Positions 39,994 through 49,056 are shown, counted from the first letter of the stretch. The stretch: DNA of 64,000 nucleotides from Amycolatopsis sp. 195334CR (GCF_017309385.1 NZ_JAFJMJ010000001.1:4712001-4776000); one strand, 5' to 3'. The notes: a model not told the origin generated them from the letters alone. Program-made: numbers and translations.

Positions 39994-40451
39994 TCCAAAC
40001 AGAACTCGTTGCCCTCGGGATCGGTCATCACGATGAACCCGAAGCTCAGCGGGGGCGCGGGTTCGTGCCGTTCCAGCCGGTGCGCGCCGAGCGCGACGAG
40101 CCGTTCGCATTCGGCCTCCAGCGCCGCCATGCGCTCGTCGCCCTGGAGCCCCGGCGCCGCGCGGACGTCGATGTGCAGGCGGTTCTTCGCCACCTTGTCC
40201 TCCGGCACCTGCTGAAAAAACAGCCGCGGCCCCTGGCCGTCCGGGTCCTCCACCGCGGAACTCGAATTGCGCTGGTCCTCGGGCACGTTCATCTTGGCCA
40301 GGAACTCGTCCCACGCGGCCAGCGGGTCGGCGCCCTCAGGCAGTTCGACGCCCGGCGGGGCCGGGTGCACGTAACCCAGCGCGTCGCGCCAGAAGCAGGA
40401 CAGCGTCCGCGGGTCGTGCGCGTCGAAGGTCAGCTGGATGTGGCGGCTCAT
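39990..40451 (-). CDS. VOC superfamily (glyoxalase-like) protein
   Basis: 153 residues from ATG 40451, which overlaps the DinB stop in ATGA. Two beta-alpha-beta-beta-beta modules are visible: HIQLTFDAHDPRTLSCFWRDALGYV with PRLFFQQVPEDK, and RLHIDVRAAPGLQGDERMAALEAECERLVALGAHRL with FIVMTDPEGNEFCLD. The last pattern is characteristic of actinobacterial VOC proteins. Metal ligands cannot be assigned with confidence. The family includes dioxygenases and resistance proteins. It is co-transcribed with the DinB-like gene under the putative WYL-regulated promoter. Confidence 0.88.
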   Translation of the reverse strand: MSRHIQLTFDAHDPRTLSCFWRDALGYVHPAPPGVELPEGADPLAAWDEFLAKMNVPEDQRNSSSAVEDPDGQGPRLFFQQVPEDKVAKNRLHIDVRAAPGLQGDERMAALEAECERLVALGAHRLERHEPAPPLSFGFIVMTDPEGNEFCLD

Positions 40452-41017
40452 CGGGTGGCTCCGTTCATGTGCAGGTACAGGTCGCGCAGCAGGCAGACCT
40501 CGGACAGGTGGTGGATCAGCTCGCGGTGGATGTGCTGCACGAGGTCGGCCACGGCCAGCTCGGGATACGGCTCCTTGTCCCCGATCGGGGCCCGCAGCTC
40601 CGCCTCGCTCAGCCCGCGCACCCCGGTCAGCCAGACGTCGAGGTGCTGGTCGAGCTGCTCGAGCGCACCGGCCGCGGTCCCGGCATAGTCCCAGGTTTCG
40701 TAGGCCGCCGCCGGGGCACCGAAGTGCGCGGCGTTGCGCGCGGCGAGCACGCCGACGATGACGTGGGCGAGGCGCCAGGCGATGGTGGTGAAGGGCGCGG
40801 GCTCCGGCTGGGGGAAGGCGTAGTCGATGGTGAAGTCCCCGCCGCCCACCTGGATGGGCGCGGTCGAGGTGCCGCGCGGCCGCACGCTCCAGGCACCGGG
40901 CACCGGCGACCAGAAGTACTCGTCGTCGGTCAGGCCCTCGATGCGGGCGCGGATCTGGTGCCGCCAGTGCCATTCCCACTGCTCGCGCAGTGTCCGGTTC
41001 CAGTCGAACTCGTTCAT
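40448..41017 (-). CDS. DinB-like (DUF664 type) protein
   Basis: 189 residues from ATG 41017. Four-helix DinB/YfiT features are EWHWRHQIRARIEGLTDDEYFWSPVPGAWSVRPRG, TIAWRLAHVIVGVLAARNAAHF (first metal His region) and VADLVQHIHRELIHHLSEVCLLRDLY (second His region). These spaced His residues would bind a divalent metal. Relatives include mycothiol-dependent enzymes of the same fold. It is the first gene of a two-gene operon with the VOC gene and is divergent from the WYL regulator, across a perfect operator-like palindrome. Confidence 0.87.
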   Translation of the reverse strand: MNEFDWNRTLREQWEWHWRHQIRARIEGLTDDEYFWSPVPGAWSVRPRGTSTAPIQVGGGDFTIDYAFPQPEPAPFTTIAWRLAHVIVGVLAARNAAHFGAPAAAYETWDYAGTAAGALEQLDQHLDVWLTGVRGLSEAELRAPIGDKEPYPELAVADLVQHIHRELIHHLSEVCLLRDLYLHMNGATR

Positions 41018-41037
41018 GGGGAACACTCTGACACGCC

Positions 41038-41060
41038 TAGCGGACAGGATCGGTCCGCTA
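41038..41060. promoter_or_regulatory. Operator TAGCGGAC-N7-GTCCGCTA
   Basis: A perfect inverted repeat with 8-bp arms and a 7-bp centre between the DinB operon and the divergent WYL regulator. The core GCGGAC-N7-GTCCGC is shared with the site at 52194, which also lies beside a WYL regulator. Confidence 0.7.
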
Positions 41061-41080
41061 TCTGTGGTGAGGTGAACGTT

Positions 41081-42028
41081 GTGGACGGTGACGACCGGGG
41101 CACGACCGAGCGGGTGCTCACCCTGCTCGGCCTGCTCCAGCAACGGCAGGTGTGGACCGGGCCCGAACTGGCGGGGCGACTCGGGGTCACGCCGCGCACG
41201 GTCCGGCGTGACGTCGAACGGCTGCGTGCGCTCGGGTACCCGGTGCACGCCAGCCAGGGCGTCGGCGGTGGTTACCAGCTCGGCGCCGGGCAGGACCTGC
41301 CGCCGCTGCTGCTCGACGACGAGGAGGCGATCGCCACCGCGGTCTCGCTGCTGGTCGGCGCGGGTGGCGCGGTCGCCAGTGCCGGGGACGCCGCGCTGCG
41401 GGCGCTGGCCAAGCTCGACCGGGTGCTGCCGGCGCGGCTTCGGCGCGAGGTGCGGGCGCTGTCCGGTTCGGTGGAGTCGTTCGACGGGGGCCGCGTGCCG
41501 GTCGACCCCGGGGTGCTGATGACGCTGGCCAGGGCGTGCCGCGACGAGGTCGAAGTGGGCTTCGGTTACGCGTCCGGCGTGCGGCGGGTCGAGCCGTACC
41601 GGCTGGTCGCCTCCGACCGGCGGTGGTACCTGCTCGCCTTCGACCTCGATCGGGTGGACTGGCGCAGCTTCCGCGTCGACCGGATGACCGAGGTGATCGC
41701 GCGGACCTGGCACTTCAGCCCGCGCGAGGCGCCCGACGCGGCGACGTTCGTGCAGGAGAGCGTCGCGGTCCGGGTGTACCCGCAGCAGGCGCGCTTCCTC
41801 GTGCACGCGCCCGCGAGCACGGTCCGCACGCAGATCTCGGGTTCGGCGGCGGTGGTGCGGCCTCGGGGGAAGGGGCGCTGCGAGGTGCTCAGCGGCGCGG
41901 CCAGCCTCGACTTCGTGCTCCTGCACGTGGTCCTGCTGGGGCACGACTTCGAGGTGCTCGAACCGCCGGAGCTCGCGGCGCGCTGCCGCGTGCTGGCGGA
42001 CCGGCTGCTGGCGGCCGGGTCCGTGTGA
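41081..42028 (+). CDS. YafY-type HTH-WYL transcriptional regulator
   Basis: 315 residues from GTG 41081, chosen because GAGGTGA lies 6-8 bases upstream; GTG 41072 is possible. The N-terminal HTH is WTGPELAGRLGVTPRTVRRDVERLRALGYPVHA. The WYL ligand-sensing domain is marked by VEPYRLVASDRRWYLLAFDLDRVDWRSFRVDRM. A C-terminal WCX extension follows. Such regulators often control a divergent DinB or VOC gene, exactly the arrangement here. The inducer is unknown. Confidence 0.9.
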   Translation: MDGDDRGTTERVLTLLGLLQQRQVWTGPELAGRLGVTPRTVRRDVERLRALGYPVHASQGVGGGYQLGAGQDLPPLLLDDEEAIATAVSLLVGAGGAVASAGDAALRALAKLDRVLPARLRREVRALSGSVESFDGGRVPVDPGVLMTLARACRDEVEVGFGYASGVRRVEPYRLVASDRRWYLLAFDLDRVDWRSFRVDRMTEVIARTWHFSPREAPDAATFVQESVAVRVYPQQARFLVHAPASTVRTQISGSAAVVRPRGKGRCEVLSGAASLDFVLLHVVLLGHDFEVLEPPELAARCRVLADRLLAAGSV

Positions 42029-42038
42029 TCATGGCGGG

Positions 42039-43421
42039 GTGGAGCGGACATTCGAGACTGCGTCGGGGCCGATCATCGGGCGGGTCGAGGACGGGGTGGT
42101 GCGCGTGCTCGGGGTGCCGTACGCGACCGCGAACCGGTTCGAGCTGCCCGAGCCGGTGCCGCCGTTCAGCGAGCCCTTCCAGGCCTTCGACCGGGCGCCC
42201 GCACCACCGCAACACCGATCCGAGCTGCTGATCCGCCTGATCGGCGACGACGACCTCGGGGACGGTGAGGACTGCCAGCGCCTGTCGATCACCGCGCCCG
42301 CGGACCTCGCCGAGGGGGAACGCCTGCCGGTGCTGGTGTGGATCCACGGCGGCTCGTACGTCACCGGGGCGGGTGACCTCACCGTGTACGACCCGCGGTC
42401 GCTGGTGGGGGAGCAGCGGGTGGTGGTCGTGACGGTGACCTACCGGCTGGGCGTGCTCGGTTTCTTCGGCGACGGTGAGCGCGTGCCCGCGAACCTCGGG
42501 TTGCTGGACCAGCTCGCGGCGTTGCGCTGGATCAGGGACAACATTCTCGCGTTCGGTGGTGACCCGGAATCGGTGACGTTGTTCGGCCAGTCCGCCGGTG
42601 GTGACGCGATCGCGCACCTGATGATCAGCGAGGGGGCGGAAGGCCTGTTCCGGCGGGCGATCATCCAGAGCGCGCCGCTGGGCATCACCTCGGGCCGGGC
42701 CGCGATGACCACGGCGATGCTCGCGGCGGTGGGCGACCTGCCGCCGGACGCGCCGGTCAGCGACGTGCTGGCGGCGCAACGCGTGGCGGAGAAGGCGGCC
42801 AAGCGCTTCGGGCTGCCCGGTGGCATGCCGTTCGGGGTGCAGTACGGCCTGCCGCCGGTGCCCGCGGAGTCCACACGGGACGAAGCGTGGCGGAAGGCCG
42901 CGCCCCGGATCGACGTGCTCATCGGCTGCACGGCCGAGGAAGCCGCCTTGTTCGCCGGTGCGATCCCGTTGGTGGAAAGGCTTTTCCGGGTTCCTCTGCT
43001 GGGCGCGGCCGCTCGGTCGCTGACCACGCCGCTGAGCCGGAAGATCTACGACACCCCCGCCGCGGCTTTCGCACGCAGGCACCGGGACGCGGGCGGGCAG
43101 GCCGTGCGGTACCGGATGACGTGGCGGCCTTCGGGAAGTCCGTTCGGGGCCGCGCACATCACGGACCTGCCGCTGATCCTGGGTACGCGGCAGGCCTGGG
43201 AAGGCGCCCGGTTGCTGGGGAACGCCTCCTGGTCCGAAGTGGACCGACGAGGCCGTGCGGTCCGCGCCGTCTGGGCCGGTTTCGCGCGCACCGGCCAGGT
43301 TTCTGCTGCCGGGGCGGCAGCCGCCAGGGACAGCCTGGCCTTTCCTCGTTCTGAATCCACGATAGAGTGTGACGCAGGTCACGCGAATGGCGACGGTCCC
43401 ACGGCCCAATTACCGTCGTGA
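42039..43421 (+). CDS. Type B carboxylesterase
   Basis: 460 residues from GTG 42039. Oxyanion motif WIHGGSYVTG is at about 101-110, and the nucleophile Ser185 is in LFGQSAGGDA. The acid is probably Glu in GCTAEEAALF, and the base His is in FGAAHITDLPLILG. The N-terminal GPIIGRVEDGVVRVLGVPYAT is also typical. It has no signal peptide, so it is a cytoplasmic esterase of broad substrate range. It follows the WYL regulator by 10 bp and its stop overlaps the sigma factor start in GTGA. Confidence 0.92.
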   Translation: MERTFETASGPIIGRVEDGVVRVLGVPYATANRFELPEPVPPFSEPFQAFDRAPAPPQHRSELLIRLIGDDDLGDGEDCQRLSITAPADLAEGERLPVLVWIHGGSYVTGAGDLTVYDPRSLVGEQRVVVVTVTYRLGVLGFFGDGERVPANLGLLDQLAALRWIRDNILAFGGDPESVTLFGQSAGGDAIAHLMISEGAEGLFRRAIIQSAPLGITSGRAAMTTAMLAAVGDLPPDAPVSDVLAAQRVAEKAAKRFGLPGGMPFGVQYGLPPVPAESTRDEAWRKAAPRIDVLIGCTAEEAALFAGAIPLVERLFRVPLLGAAARSLTTPLSRKIYDTPAAAFARRHRDAGGQAVRYRMTWRPSGSPFGAAHITDLPLILGTRQAWEGARLLGNASWSEVDRRGRAVRAVWAGFARTGQVSAAGAAAARDSLAFPRSESTIECDAGHANGDGPTAQLPS

Positions 43422-44011
43422 GGCCAATGACCGAACCTGCCGCCGCGGGCCAGGGCGTCCCGGACGAGGACCGGCCCGATCTGGGCGGCGCCGACGTAGT
43501 CCGCACCTTCGGCCTGCTCTACGACCGCCACGCCAGAGGGCTGCACCGCTACCTGACCAGAAGAGCCGGGGCGGTCGCGGACGACCTCGTCGCCGAGACC
43601 TTTCTGGTGGCGCTCCAGACCAGGCACAACTACGCCCCCGATCGGGGGACGGCGCGCTCCTGGCTCTACGGCATCGCCACCAACCTGCTCCGCGGCCACG
43701 TCCGCGAGCAGACGCGCACCCTGCGCCTGGCCGCCCGGATGGTGGGTGAAGCCCGCCAGAACGCCGAGTCGCCCGACGCGCGGGTGCCGGATTCGGTCGA
43801 CGCCGAGGAACAGACCAGACGGCTGGCCGGCGCGCTCGCCCGGATCGACCCGGGCAACCGCGACGCGCTGCTGCTCACCACCTGGGCGGAAATGGACGCG
43901 AACGAGGTGGCCGAAACCCTGGCCATCCCGGTCGGCACCGTCCGCTCCCGCCTCCACCGGGCGCGCCGCCAGTTGCGCGCCGAACTGGCCAGAAAGGACC
44001 GAGGACGATGA
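43418..44011 (+). CDS. ECF-type RNA polymerase sigma factor
   Basis: 197 residues from GTG 43418; ATG 43427 is an alternative. Sigma-2 is seen in FGLLYDRHARGLHRYLTRRAGAVADDLVAETFLVALQ and GTARSWLYGIATNLLRGHVREQ. Sigma-4 is LTTWAEMDANEVAETLAIPVGTVRSRLHRARRQLRAEL. It overlaps the next gene, a CU044_5270-family membrane protein, in ATGA. This pairing is common in actinobacteria, where the second protein is thought to act in place of a classical anti-sigma factor. The stimulus is unknown. Confidence 0.92.
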   Translation: MRPMTEPAAAGQGVPDEDRPDLGGADVVRTFGLLYDRHARGLHRYLTRRAGAVADDLVAETFLVALQTRHNYAPDRGTARSWLYGIATNLLRGHVREQTRTLRLAARMVGEARQNAESPDARVPDSVDAEEQTRRLAGALARIDPGNRDALLLTTWAEMDANEVAETLAIPVGTVRSRLHRARRQLRAELARKDRGR

Positions 44012-45042
44012 ACGACACCGAAATCGACGACCTGCTGCGCCAGGTGCGCGCGGACGTGCGCACCGACGAAGACGTACTCGCTCGAGGCCGCGCGAAGGTG
44101 CTCGCCGCCGCGGCCGATGTGGAAGGGGTTCCCGTGCTGAAGGCCCGGACTGTCGAATCACCGAAGAAGAAGCGCTCGATGTGGCTCGCCGCGGCGGCCG
44201 CCGCCGTGGTGGTCGCGGGTGCGGTCGGCACCCAGTTGCTGCCGGGGGATGAGGCGGAGATCGACGTGGCCAGCGCCGCGATCCTGGACCGCGCCGCGCA
44301 GGCGCCGGGTACCGACGTGCCGCTCGCGCCCGGTCAGTTCCGCTACGTCGAGACCCACGCCTGGAACGTGAACCGGTCGCCGGAGAAGGACCTCACCTAT
44401 CGCGTGGAGTCGGTGACCCGCGAGTGGGTGCCTGCCGACGAACGCCAGGAATGGTTGCTCCGCAAGGAATACACCGGCAACCGCGAATTCCTCTCCGGTG
44501 ACGAACGCGATGCCGCACCGGAGAACACCACGGCCGAGGAGGACATGCGGGCGCCGTGCGGTGAATACGGCACCCCCACCGGGGGACCCGGGTGCGAAGG
44601 CACCTGGCAGCACCCGACCGCGGAATGGATGGCGGGCCTGCCACGCGATCCGGCGAAGCTCGGTGAGCTGCTCCGCGCGGACCTGCCGGACAACGACCGG
44701 GGCGAGGTCCGGGTCTTCGACTACGCGAGCGACCTCCTGCGCACCGGCCGCGTTCCCGCCGACCTGCGTTCGGCGCTGTATCGGGTGCTGGCCACCGTGC
44801 CCGGCATCAAGCAGGTGGACAACGCGGCCACTTTGGACGGTCGGGTCGGCACGGCGCTCGGCATCGAGGACGACGATTCACGCCACGACATCGTCATCGA
44901 CCCGGTGACCGGCCAGTTCATCGGTGAGCGGGACGTGCTCGTCGAGGACAACGACGCCGGGATGAAGGCGGGAACGGTGCTCAAGTCGAGCTCGGTGAGC
45001 ACCGGTACGGCCGACGAGATCGGCGTGGTACCGGCGAAATAA
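44008..45042 (+). CDS. CU044_5270 family membrane-anchored protein
   Basis: 344 residues. The cytoplasmic N-terminus MNDTEIDDLLRQVRADVRTDEDVLARGRAKVLAAA precedes one membrane helix at about 58-76 (MWLAAAAAAVVVAGAVGTQLL). A large extracytoplasmic domain follows with YVETHAWNV, WMAGLPRDPAKLGELLRADL, LRSALYRVLATVPGIKQVDN and DIVIDPVTGQFIGERDVL. This is the pattern of CU044_5270 proteins that follow ECF sigma genes. It probably transmits an envelope signal to the sigma factor. Confidence 0.87.
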   Translation: MNDTEIDDLLRQVRADVRTDEDVLARGRAKVLAAAADVEGVPVLKARTVESPKKKRSMWLAAAAAAVVVAGAVGTQLLPGDEAEIDVASAAILDRAAQAPGTDVPLAPGQFRYVETHAWNVNRSPEKDLTYRVESVTREWVPADERQEWLLRKEYTGNREFLSGDERDAAPENTTAEEDMRAPCGEYGTPTGGPGCEGTWQHPTAEWMAGLPRDPAKLGELLRADLPDNDRGEVRVFDYASDLLRTGRVPADLRSALYRVLATVPGIKQVDNAATLDGRVGTALGIEDDDSRHDIVIDPVTGQFIGERDVLVEDNDAGMKAGTVLKSSSVSTGTADEIGVVPAK

Positions 45043-45177
45043 AACGGCCGCGGCCGGCCGGGCACCCCGGTTCGATTCCGCTGAGCGGCAGCGAACCGCC
45101 TTTTTCGGGACGACCGAGAACGTTCGGGTTGATCGACACGACTGAGCGAGCGATAAGGTCGGCCAAAAGGGGGTAAA

Positions 45178-46038
45178 ATGTCGGGAATGCCCGCGATGGC
45201 GTGGTTCGAAGGCACCACCGATTTCATCCGCTGGTCCGCCCCCGACCGCGAACAATGGTCGGCGGTGCAGGTGCTCGACGACCGGCGCACCGGCCGCGTG
45301 GTGGCGATCACCGGCCGCGGCGACAACACCTACATGGCCTGGAAGGGTGTCGAGCGGAACATCTGGTGGTCACGCCTTGACGGCGGTGTCTGGTCGCCGC
45401 GGGAATCCACCGGTTTCCGCACGCTGACCTTTCCCGCGCTCGGCAGGCTCGGGGACCGGACCTTTCTCGCCTTCCGCGAGGAACGGCGTTATTTCCGGCC
45501 CCCGAGCCACCAGCAGCACACCATCTGCTGGGCCGAACTCCACGGCGATCACTGGGAACCCGAGGCGCACGACCTCGGCCTGCACTTCGTTGACGAAAAC
45601 GTTTCGCTCGCCGAACACGACGGCTGCCTGCACATGGTCTGGCGGCGCACCTTCGACTCGCGGGTCTGCCGGGCGGTGTTCGACGGCGCCTGGACGGTCG
45701 AGGGCCCGCTCGGGAACTGGCGCACGAGCGCGGTGCCCGCGATCGCCTCCGACGGCGTGCGCCTGCACCTCGCCTGGCGCCGGGTCGAGGACGACCACAT
45801 CGGCTGGGTGACCGGGAGCGGCGACCGCCTGGGTGACGAGGTGGTGCTGCGGGACCGGCGGAGCTCCGGCGCGCCGGCACTGGGCCGCTCCGGCGACGGC
45901 GAACTGGTGATGGTCTGGCTCGACGCGGCGGGCGGCGGGCTCCGGTGGGACCGCTGTCGTGACGTGCGCTGGGAGTCGAGGCCGCACGCGTTCAACGACC
46001 GGCGTGCCGACGCGTGGCACGGCGTCAGCCTCGCCTGA
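45178..46038 (+). CDS. Beta-propeller-like protein of unknown function
   Basis: 286 residues without a signal peptide. The chain consists of repeated units of about 45-50 residues, each with a Trp-rich strand and an Asp/Gly turn, for example NTYMAWKGVERNIWWSRLDGGVWSP, RTFLAFREE, HTICWAELHGDHWEP, LHMVWRRTFDSRVCRAVFDGAWTV, LHLAWRRVEDDHIGWVTG and LVMVWLDAAGGGLRWDRC. This is the look of a five- to six-bladed propeller of the sialidase/lectin type. No catalytic residues are identifiable. It may bind a carbohydrate or a protein. It stands alone, downstream of the ECF pair. Confidence 0.65.
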   Translation: MSGMPAMAWFEGTTDFIRWSAPDREQWSAVQVLDDRRTGRVVAITGRGDNTYMAWKGVERNIWWSRLDGGVWSPRESTGFRTLTFPALGRLGDRTFLAFREERRYFRPPSHQQHTICWAELHGDHWEPEAHDLGLHFVDENVSLAEHDGCLHMVWRRTFDSRVCRAVFDGAWTVEGPLGNWRTSAVPAIASDGVRLHLAWRRVEDDHIGWVTGSGDRLGDEVVLRDRRSSGAPALGRSGDGELVMVWLDAAGGGLRWDRCRDVRWESRPHAFNDRRADAWHGVSLA

Positions 46039-46184
46039 GCCGGGTTCATCCGGTGTGATCCATTTCACCGTTGCTCAACGCGGTGCCGCGGGCACACGTC
46101 CACCCAGTGTGGATCGGCCCAGCAGAGCCAAAACTCGCACTGCTGAGTGACCACAGTGGACTGAACGCCGGAGAAAGGGATTTC

Positions 46185-46706
46185 ATGTCTCAGGCAGTTG
46201 TCAAGCGCGTGCTGGCCGGGAGCGTTGTCACCGCGGGGGTGCTCGCGCTGGGGATCACCGGGGCGTCGGCCGCCGTCGCCGTTCCGCCCGAGGAGGGCGA
46301 AGCGCCGGCGTGCGCGGTCGACCAGCTCAAGCTCGGTGCGGGCGAACCGGTTCCGGCCGGGGCACAGCACAGGATCACGTTGAGCCTCAAGAACATCTCC
46401 GACCGCACGTGCAGTGTGGACGGTCTGCCCGCGGTCGACCTGACCGGTCCGGCCGACCCGGTCTTCGGTGACACCTACCGCCTCGCGCCGGGGGCGCGGC
46501 CGGGCGGGTTCGCGGTTCTGGTGCCGGGTCAGGGGGAAGAGGTCGCCGAGGTGACCGTGCTCGGCGGCGGCTCCTGGACGCCCAAGGCCATCGAGGCCAC
46601 ACCGCCGGGGCAGGACGCGCCGCTGCTCCTCGAATGGCCGGGGCTGCCGGTGCTGCGCCAGGACGGGGCCACCCACCCGGGTTCCTTCGTGCAGGGCATC
46701 GGCTGA
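46185..46706 (+). CDS. Secreted DUF4232-like protein
   Basis: 173 residues from ATG 46185 (GAGAAAGGGA upstream); the longer open frame is not used. A Sec signal peptide ends near AAVAVPP. The mature part CAVDQLKLGAGEPVPAGAQHRITLSLKNISDRTCSVDGLPAVDL has the paired Cys and immunoglobulin-like pattern of DUF4232. The family is common among actinobacterial exported proteins and has no known role. It is followed after 5 bp by a secreted protease gene, so the two probably form an operon, and it may act as a partner of the protease. Confidence 0.78.
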   Translation: MSQAVVKRVLAGSVVTAGVLALGITGASAAVAVPPEEGEAPACAVDQLKLGAGEPVPAGAQHRITLSLKNISDRTCSVDGLPAVDLTGPADPVFGDTYRLAPGARPGGFAVLVPGQGEEVAEVTVLGGGSWTPKAIEATPPGQDAPLLLEWPGLPVLRQDGATHPGSFVQGIG

Positions 46707-46711
46707 AGCGC

Positions 46712-47524
46712 GTGAAGAACCCGACCCTGGGCGCGGTCGCGCTGGCCGCCGGTGTGCTCGTCGCGACGAGTGCGCCGGCGGCCGCCGCCACCGGCGCGGA
46801 CGTGGTGACCAAGATCGAGACCGAGGACCGCGCTGCGGCGCTGGCGTACTGGACGCCGGAACGCCTGGCCGCCACCGACCCGGAGAACGAAGCGCCCGCC
46901 GAGACCATCGGCACGGTGCGTCCCGGCCCGGTGCCCGCCGGGCTCGGCAAGCTGTACTTCACGCTCGTGCCGGGCGGGGACGGATCCTGTTCCGCGACCG
47001 CGGTGCCGAGCGCGAGCAAGGACGTCGTGCTCACCGCCGGGCACTGCGTCAACGCCGGGCTGACGCCGCAGGACGAGCCGATCCAGGTGACCAACGTGGT
47101 CTTCGTACCGTCCTATGAGGACGGTTCCGGCCCGCACGGGGTGTTCGCGGCACGGGCGTTCGCCTGGCCGGACACGTACCAGGGGCCGATGAGCGGAACC
47201 GACGACGTGGCCGTGCTGGCCCTCGACCCGGTCGATGGCAAGCACGTCGCCGACACCACGGGCACGCAGGAGGTCACCTTCGAGCGGCCGGAATCCCCCG
47301 CGCCCACGGACATCCTGGGCTACCCGGTGTCCCGGCTCGCGCACGGCCAGAAAGTCCAGCAGTGCGACGTGACGGCCGAGTACGCGCCGGATTCCGTGGT
47401 GGACAAGTGGATCTCGCCGTGCGATCTGGCCGGCGGGTCCAGCGGCGGCCCGTGGCTGACCGGCTTCGACGACGCCACCGGACTGGGCACCATCTACGGC
47501 GTGACCAGCTCGCGAGTTCGGTGA
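46712..47524 (+). CDS. Secreted trypsin-like serine peptidase
   Basis: 270 residues from GTG 46712, chosen because the signal peptide then starts correctly (KNPTLGAVALAAGVLVATSAPAAA). The catalytic triad is complete: His111 in LTAGHCV, Asp in SGTDDVAVLAL near 164, and Ser244 in CDLAGGSSGGPW. One Cys pair at C93/C112 and another near C218/C237 could form disulfides. It is like the actinobacterial S1 peptidases of the glutamyl-endopeptidase/trypsin-like group. A short pro-region may lie before residue 75. The ribosome binding site is weak; expression may depend on coupling to the previous gene. Confidence 0.87.
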   Translation: MKNPTLGAVALAAGVLVATSAPAAAATGADVVTKIETEDRAAALAYWTPERLAATDPENEAPAETIGTVRPGPVPAGLGKLYFTLVPGGDGSCSATAVPSASKDVVLTAGHCVNAGLTPQDEPIQVTNVVFVPSYEDGSGPHGVFAARAFAWPDTYQGPMSGTDDVAVLALDPVDGKHVADTTGTQEVTFERPESPAPTDILGYPVSRLAHGQKVQQCDVTAEYAPDSVVDKWISPCDLAGGSSGGPWLTGFDDATGLGTIYGVTSSRVR

Positions 47525-47618
47525 ACCGCTCCTTTCATCAGGGTATGACTGCTAGCGTGTTGGGCTGAACACAAGCGGTCGCTGGGGGACGGGTCTTCAG
47601 GGAGGGGCAGGCGCGGTC

Positions 47619-48123
47619 ATGACCGGAAGTACGGGTTTCAACACGCAGTCGGATGCGGAAGCGCAGGGTGGCGCCCCGCCCCCGCCCCCACCCCCTCCCG
47701 CCGCCGGCGACGCGGGCAACAGCTTCCTGGACAGCCTGTTCGCCGTGGACCCCTGGACGACGAGTCGGTCAAGCAGTTCAGTGCTGACGCCCAGCGGATC
47801 AAGGACCTGGCCACCGCTGGCCCAGCAGGCGGCGGTTTTCGCACTGGAACCCGAAGCGGGCCAGAAGTTCGTCAACGCGGTGACTCACTACGTCGACGAG
47901 GTCTGGCCCAGTCTCCGGAGCGACGTCATGGAGCTCGCTGAGTACCCGGAGCTGGGTAGCGGTCCGTACGTGGCCAAGGTGGCCGAGCACGACAGATCGG
48001 TGATGGATGGGGACGACGCTGCTCTCATACCCAACTTTGGGTATGCGCGAAAGCGCCTTAATAACTTTGTGGGAAGCGATACAGACGGCCACTCAGGCTT
48101 ATTGTGAAGGCGACGAAGAATAA
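47619..48123 (+). pseudogene. Frameshifted type VII secretion-associated protein
   Basis: The start is clear (MTGSTGFNTQSDAEAQGG, then a Pro run and AGNSFLDSLFAVDPW). The natural continuation DDESVKQFSADAQRIKDLA is in another frame from about 47757 to 47815. The first frame resumes with ALEPEAGQKFVNAVTHYVDEVWPSLRSD. Near 48070 the sense moves again to EAIQTATQAYCEGDEE, ending at TAA 48121. So at least three single-base shifts separate the pieces. Read without correction, the first frame stays open to 48107 with a scrambled middle. In relatives this protein lies beside DUF3558 and ESX-substrate genes, as here. Confidence 0.72.
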
Positions 48124-48151
48124 GCATGACTTTCAAGGCGATCGACAAAGA

Positions 48152-48706
48152 ATGAGTGGACCTGTGCTGTCTTTGCGCACCTTGGTGATCCCGATGTTGG
48201 CGCTGGCCTTTCTGGCTGCCTGCACGGTGGAGGGGCCGGGAAATTCGGTCACCGTTCCGGCGGAGCCGCCGGCGGCGGAATCAACCGGGTCGAGTCCTTC
48301 GCCGCGTGACATTTTCGCCGGCGTTCAGGTGTGTGAGGTGCTTGACGGTGCCGTTGCGGGACAGGGTTTCCCGCCGGGAAAATTCTCTGATATCGGTAGC
48401 GACAACGGTTGCCGGGTCGAGAAGACCGGAATTTCTTTGGGTATGAGCCTGGATGACAAGCAAGGCATAGACGACTTCAAGGTGGACCCGTCGAAGAGGT
48501 TCAGCGGAGAAGTGAACGGACGGCGGGCATTCCAGGTCAAGGAGCCCCTTGGCGAGGTCGGGGACTGTCAGGTCGCCGTTGACATGGGCGCCAATGCCCG
48601 CTTCATTATCACCGTGGCGCTGGGGTCGAACCGGCCAACGGACGAAGCCTGCGCGCAGGCGACGAAGACCGCCCAAGTAGTCGAGCCGGAACTGCCGAAA
48701 GGGTAA
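48152..48706 (+). CDS. DUF3558 family lipoprotein
   Basis: 184 residues from ATG 48152. The signal peptide ends in the lipobox LAAC near residue 24, followed by a Ser/Pro-rich linker (SVTVPAEPPAAESTGSSPSPRD). The DUF3558 core is visible: VCEVLDGAVAGQGFPPG, DNGCRVEKTGISLGMSLDD, GDCQVAVDMGANARFIITVALG and ACAQATKTAQVV, with the family's paired Cys. These lipoproteins are typical of Pseudonocardiaceae and Mycobacteriales, often beside ESX-linked genes. Both neighbours are decayed. This gene appears intact. Confidence 0.85.
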   Translation: MSGPVLSLRTLVIPMLALAFLAACTVEGPGNSVTVPAEPPAAESTGSSPSPRDIFAGVQVCEVLDGAVAGQGFPPGKFSDIGSDNGCRVEKTGISLGMSLDDKQGIDDFKVDPSKRFSGEVNGRRAFQVKEPLGEVGDCQVAVDMGANARFIITVALGSNRPTDEACAQATKTAQVVEPELPKG

Positions 48707-49056
48707 GTGACGGTTGACCAGCCGATGTACGAGGCCGACGTCTACAGCAAGGCTTACACGGACGCAGGTGGCGGACAGGGGAACATCTTCGCCGAGCCGA
48801 CGGCGATGGCCGACGCCCAGGCGTACTCCATCGTCCGCGGTCAGGCGCTGACCCACGGGCAGATTTTTCCGTGAGGGGCTTGATACCTCCCACCAGGATT
48901 ACCTCGGTATCTCCCATGCGCAGCTCTACACGATGGCGCATACCGGCAATGGGGAGCAAGGGCACCGTCGACGAGAACGGGGTGACCACGCAGCTGTCCA
49001 CCTCCGCCTTCGGTGACGCGGTGCGCGGGCTCTACGACCGCGCGGGCGAGCTGTGA
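48707..49056 (+). pseudogene. Remnant of an ESX-type secreted protein gene
   Basis: GTG 48707 follows directly on the lipoprotein stop and opens a 55-residue frame, MTVDQPMYEADVYSKAYTDA and so on, ending at TGA 48872-48874. The same frame continues after the stop with DTSHQDYLGISHAQLYTMAHTGNG. A shift to another frame then gives VDENGVTTQLSTSAFGDAVRGLYDRAGEL with a stop at 49054. The parts look like the beginning and end of one longer ESX-associated protein whose middle is missing. The 55-residue product may still be made. Confidence 0.62.
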
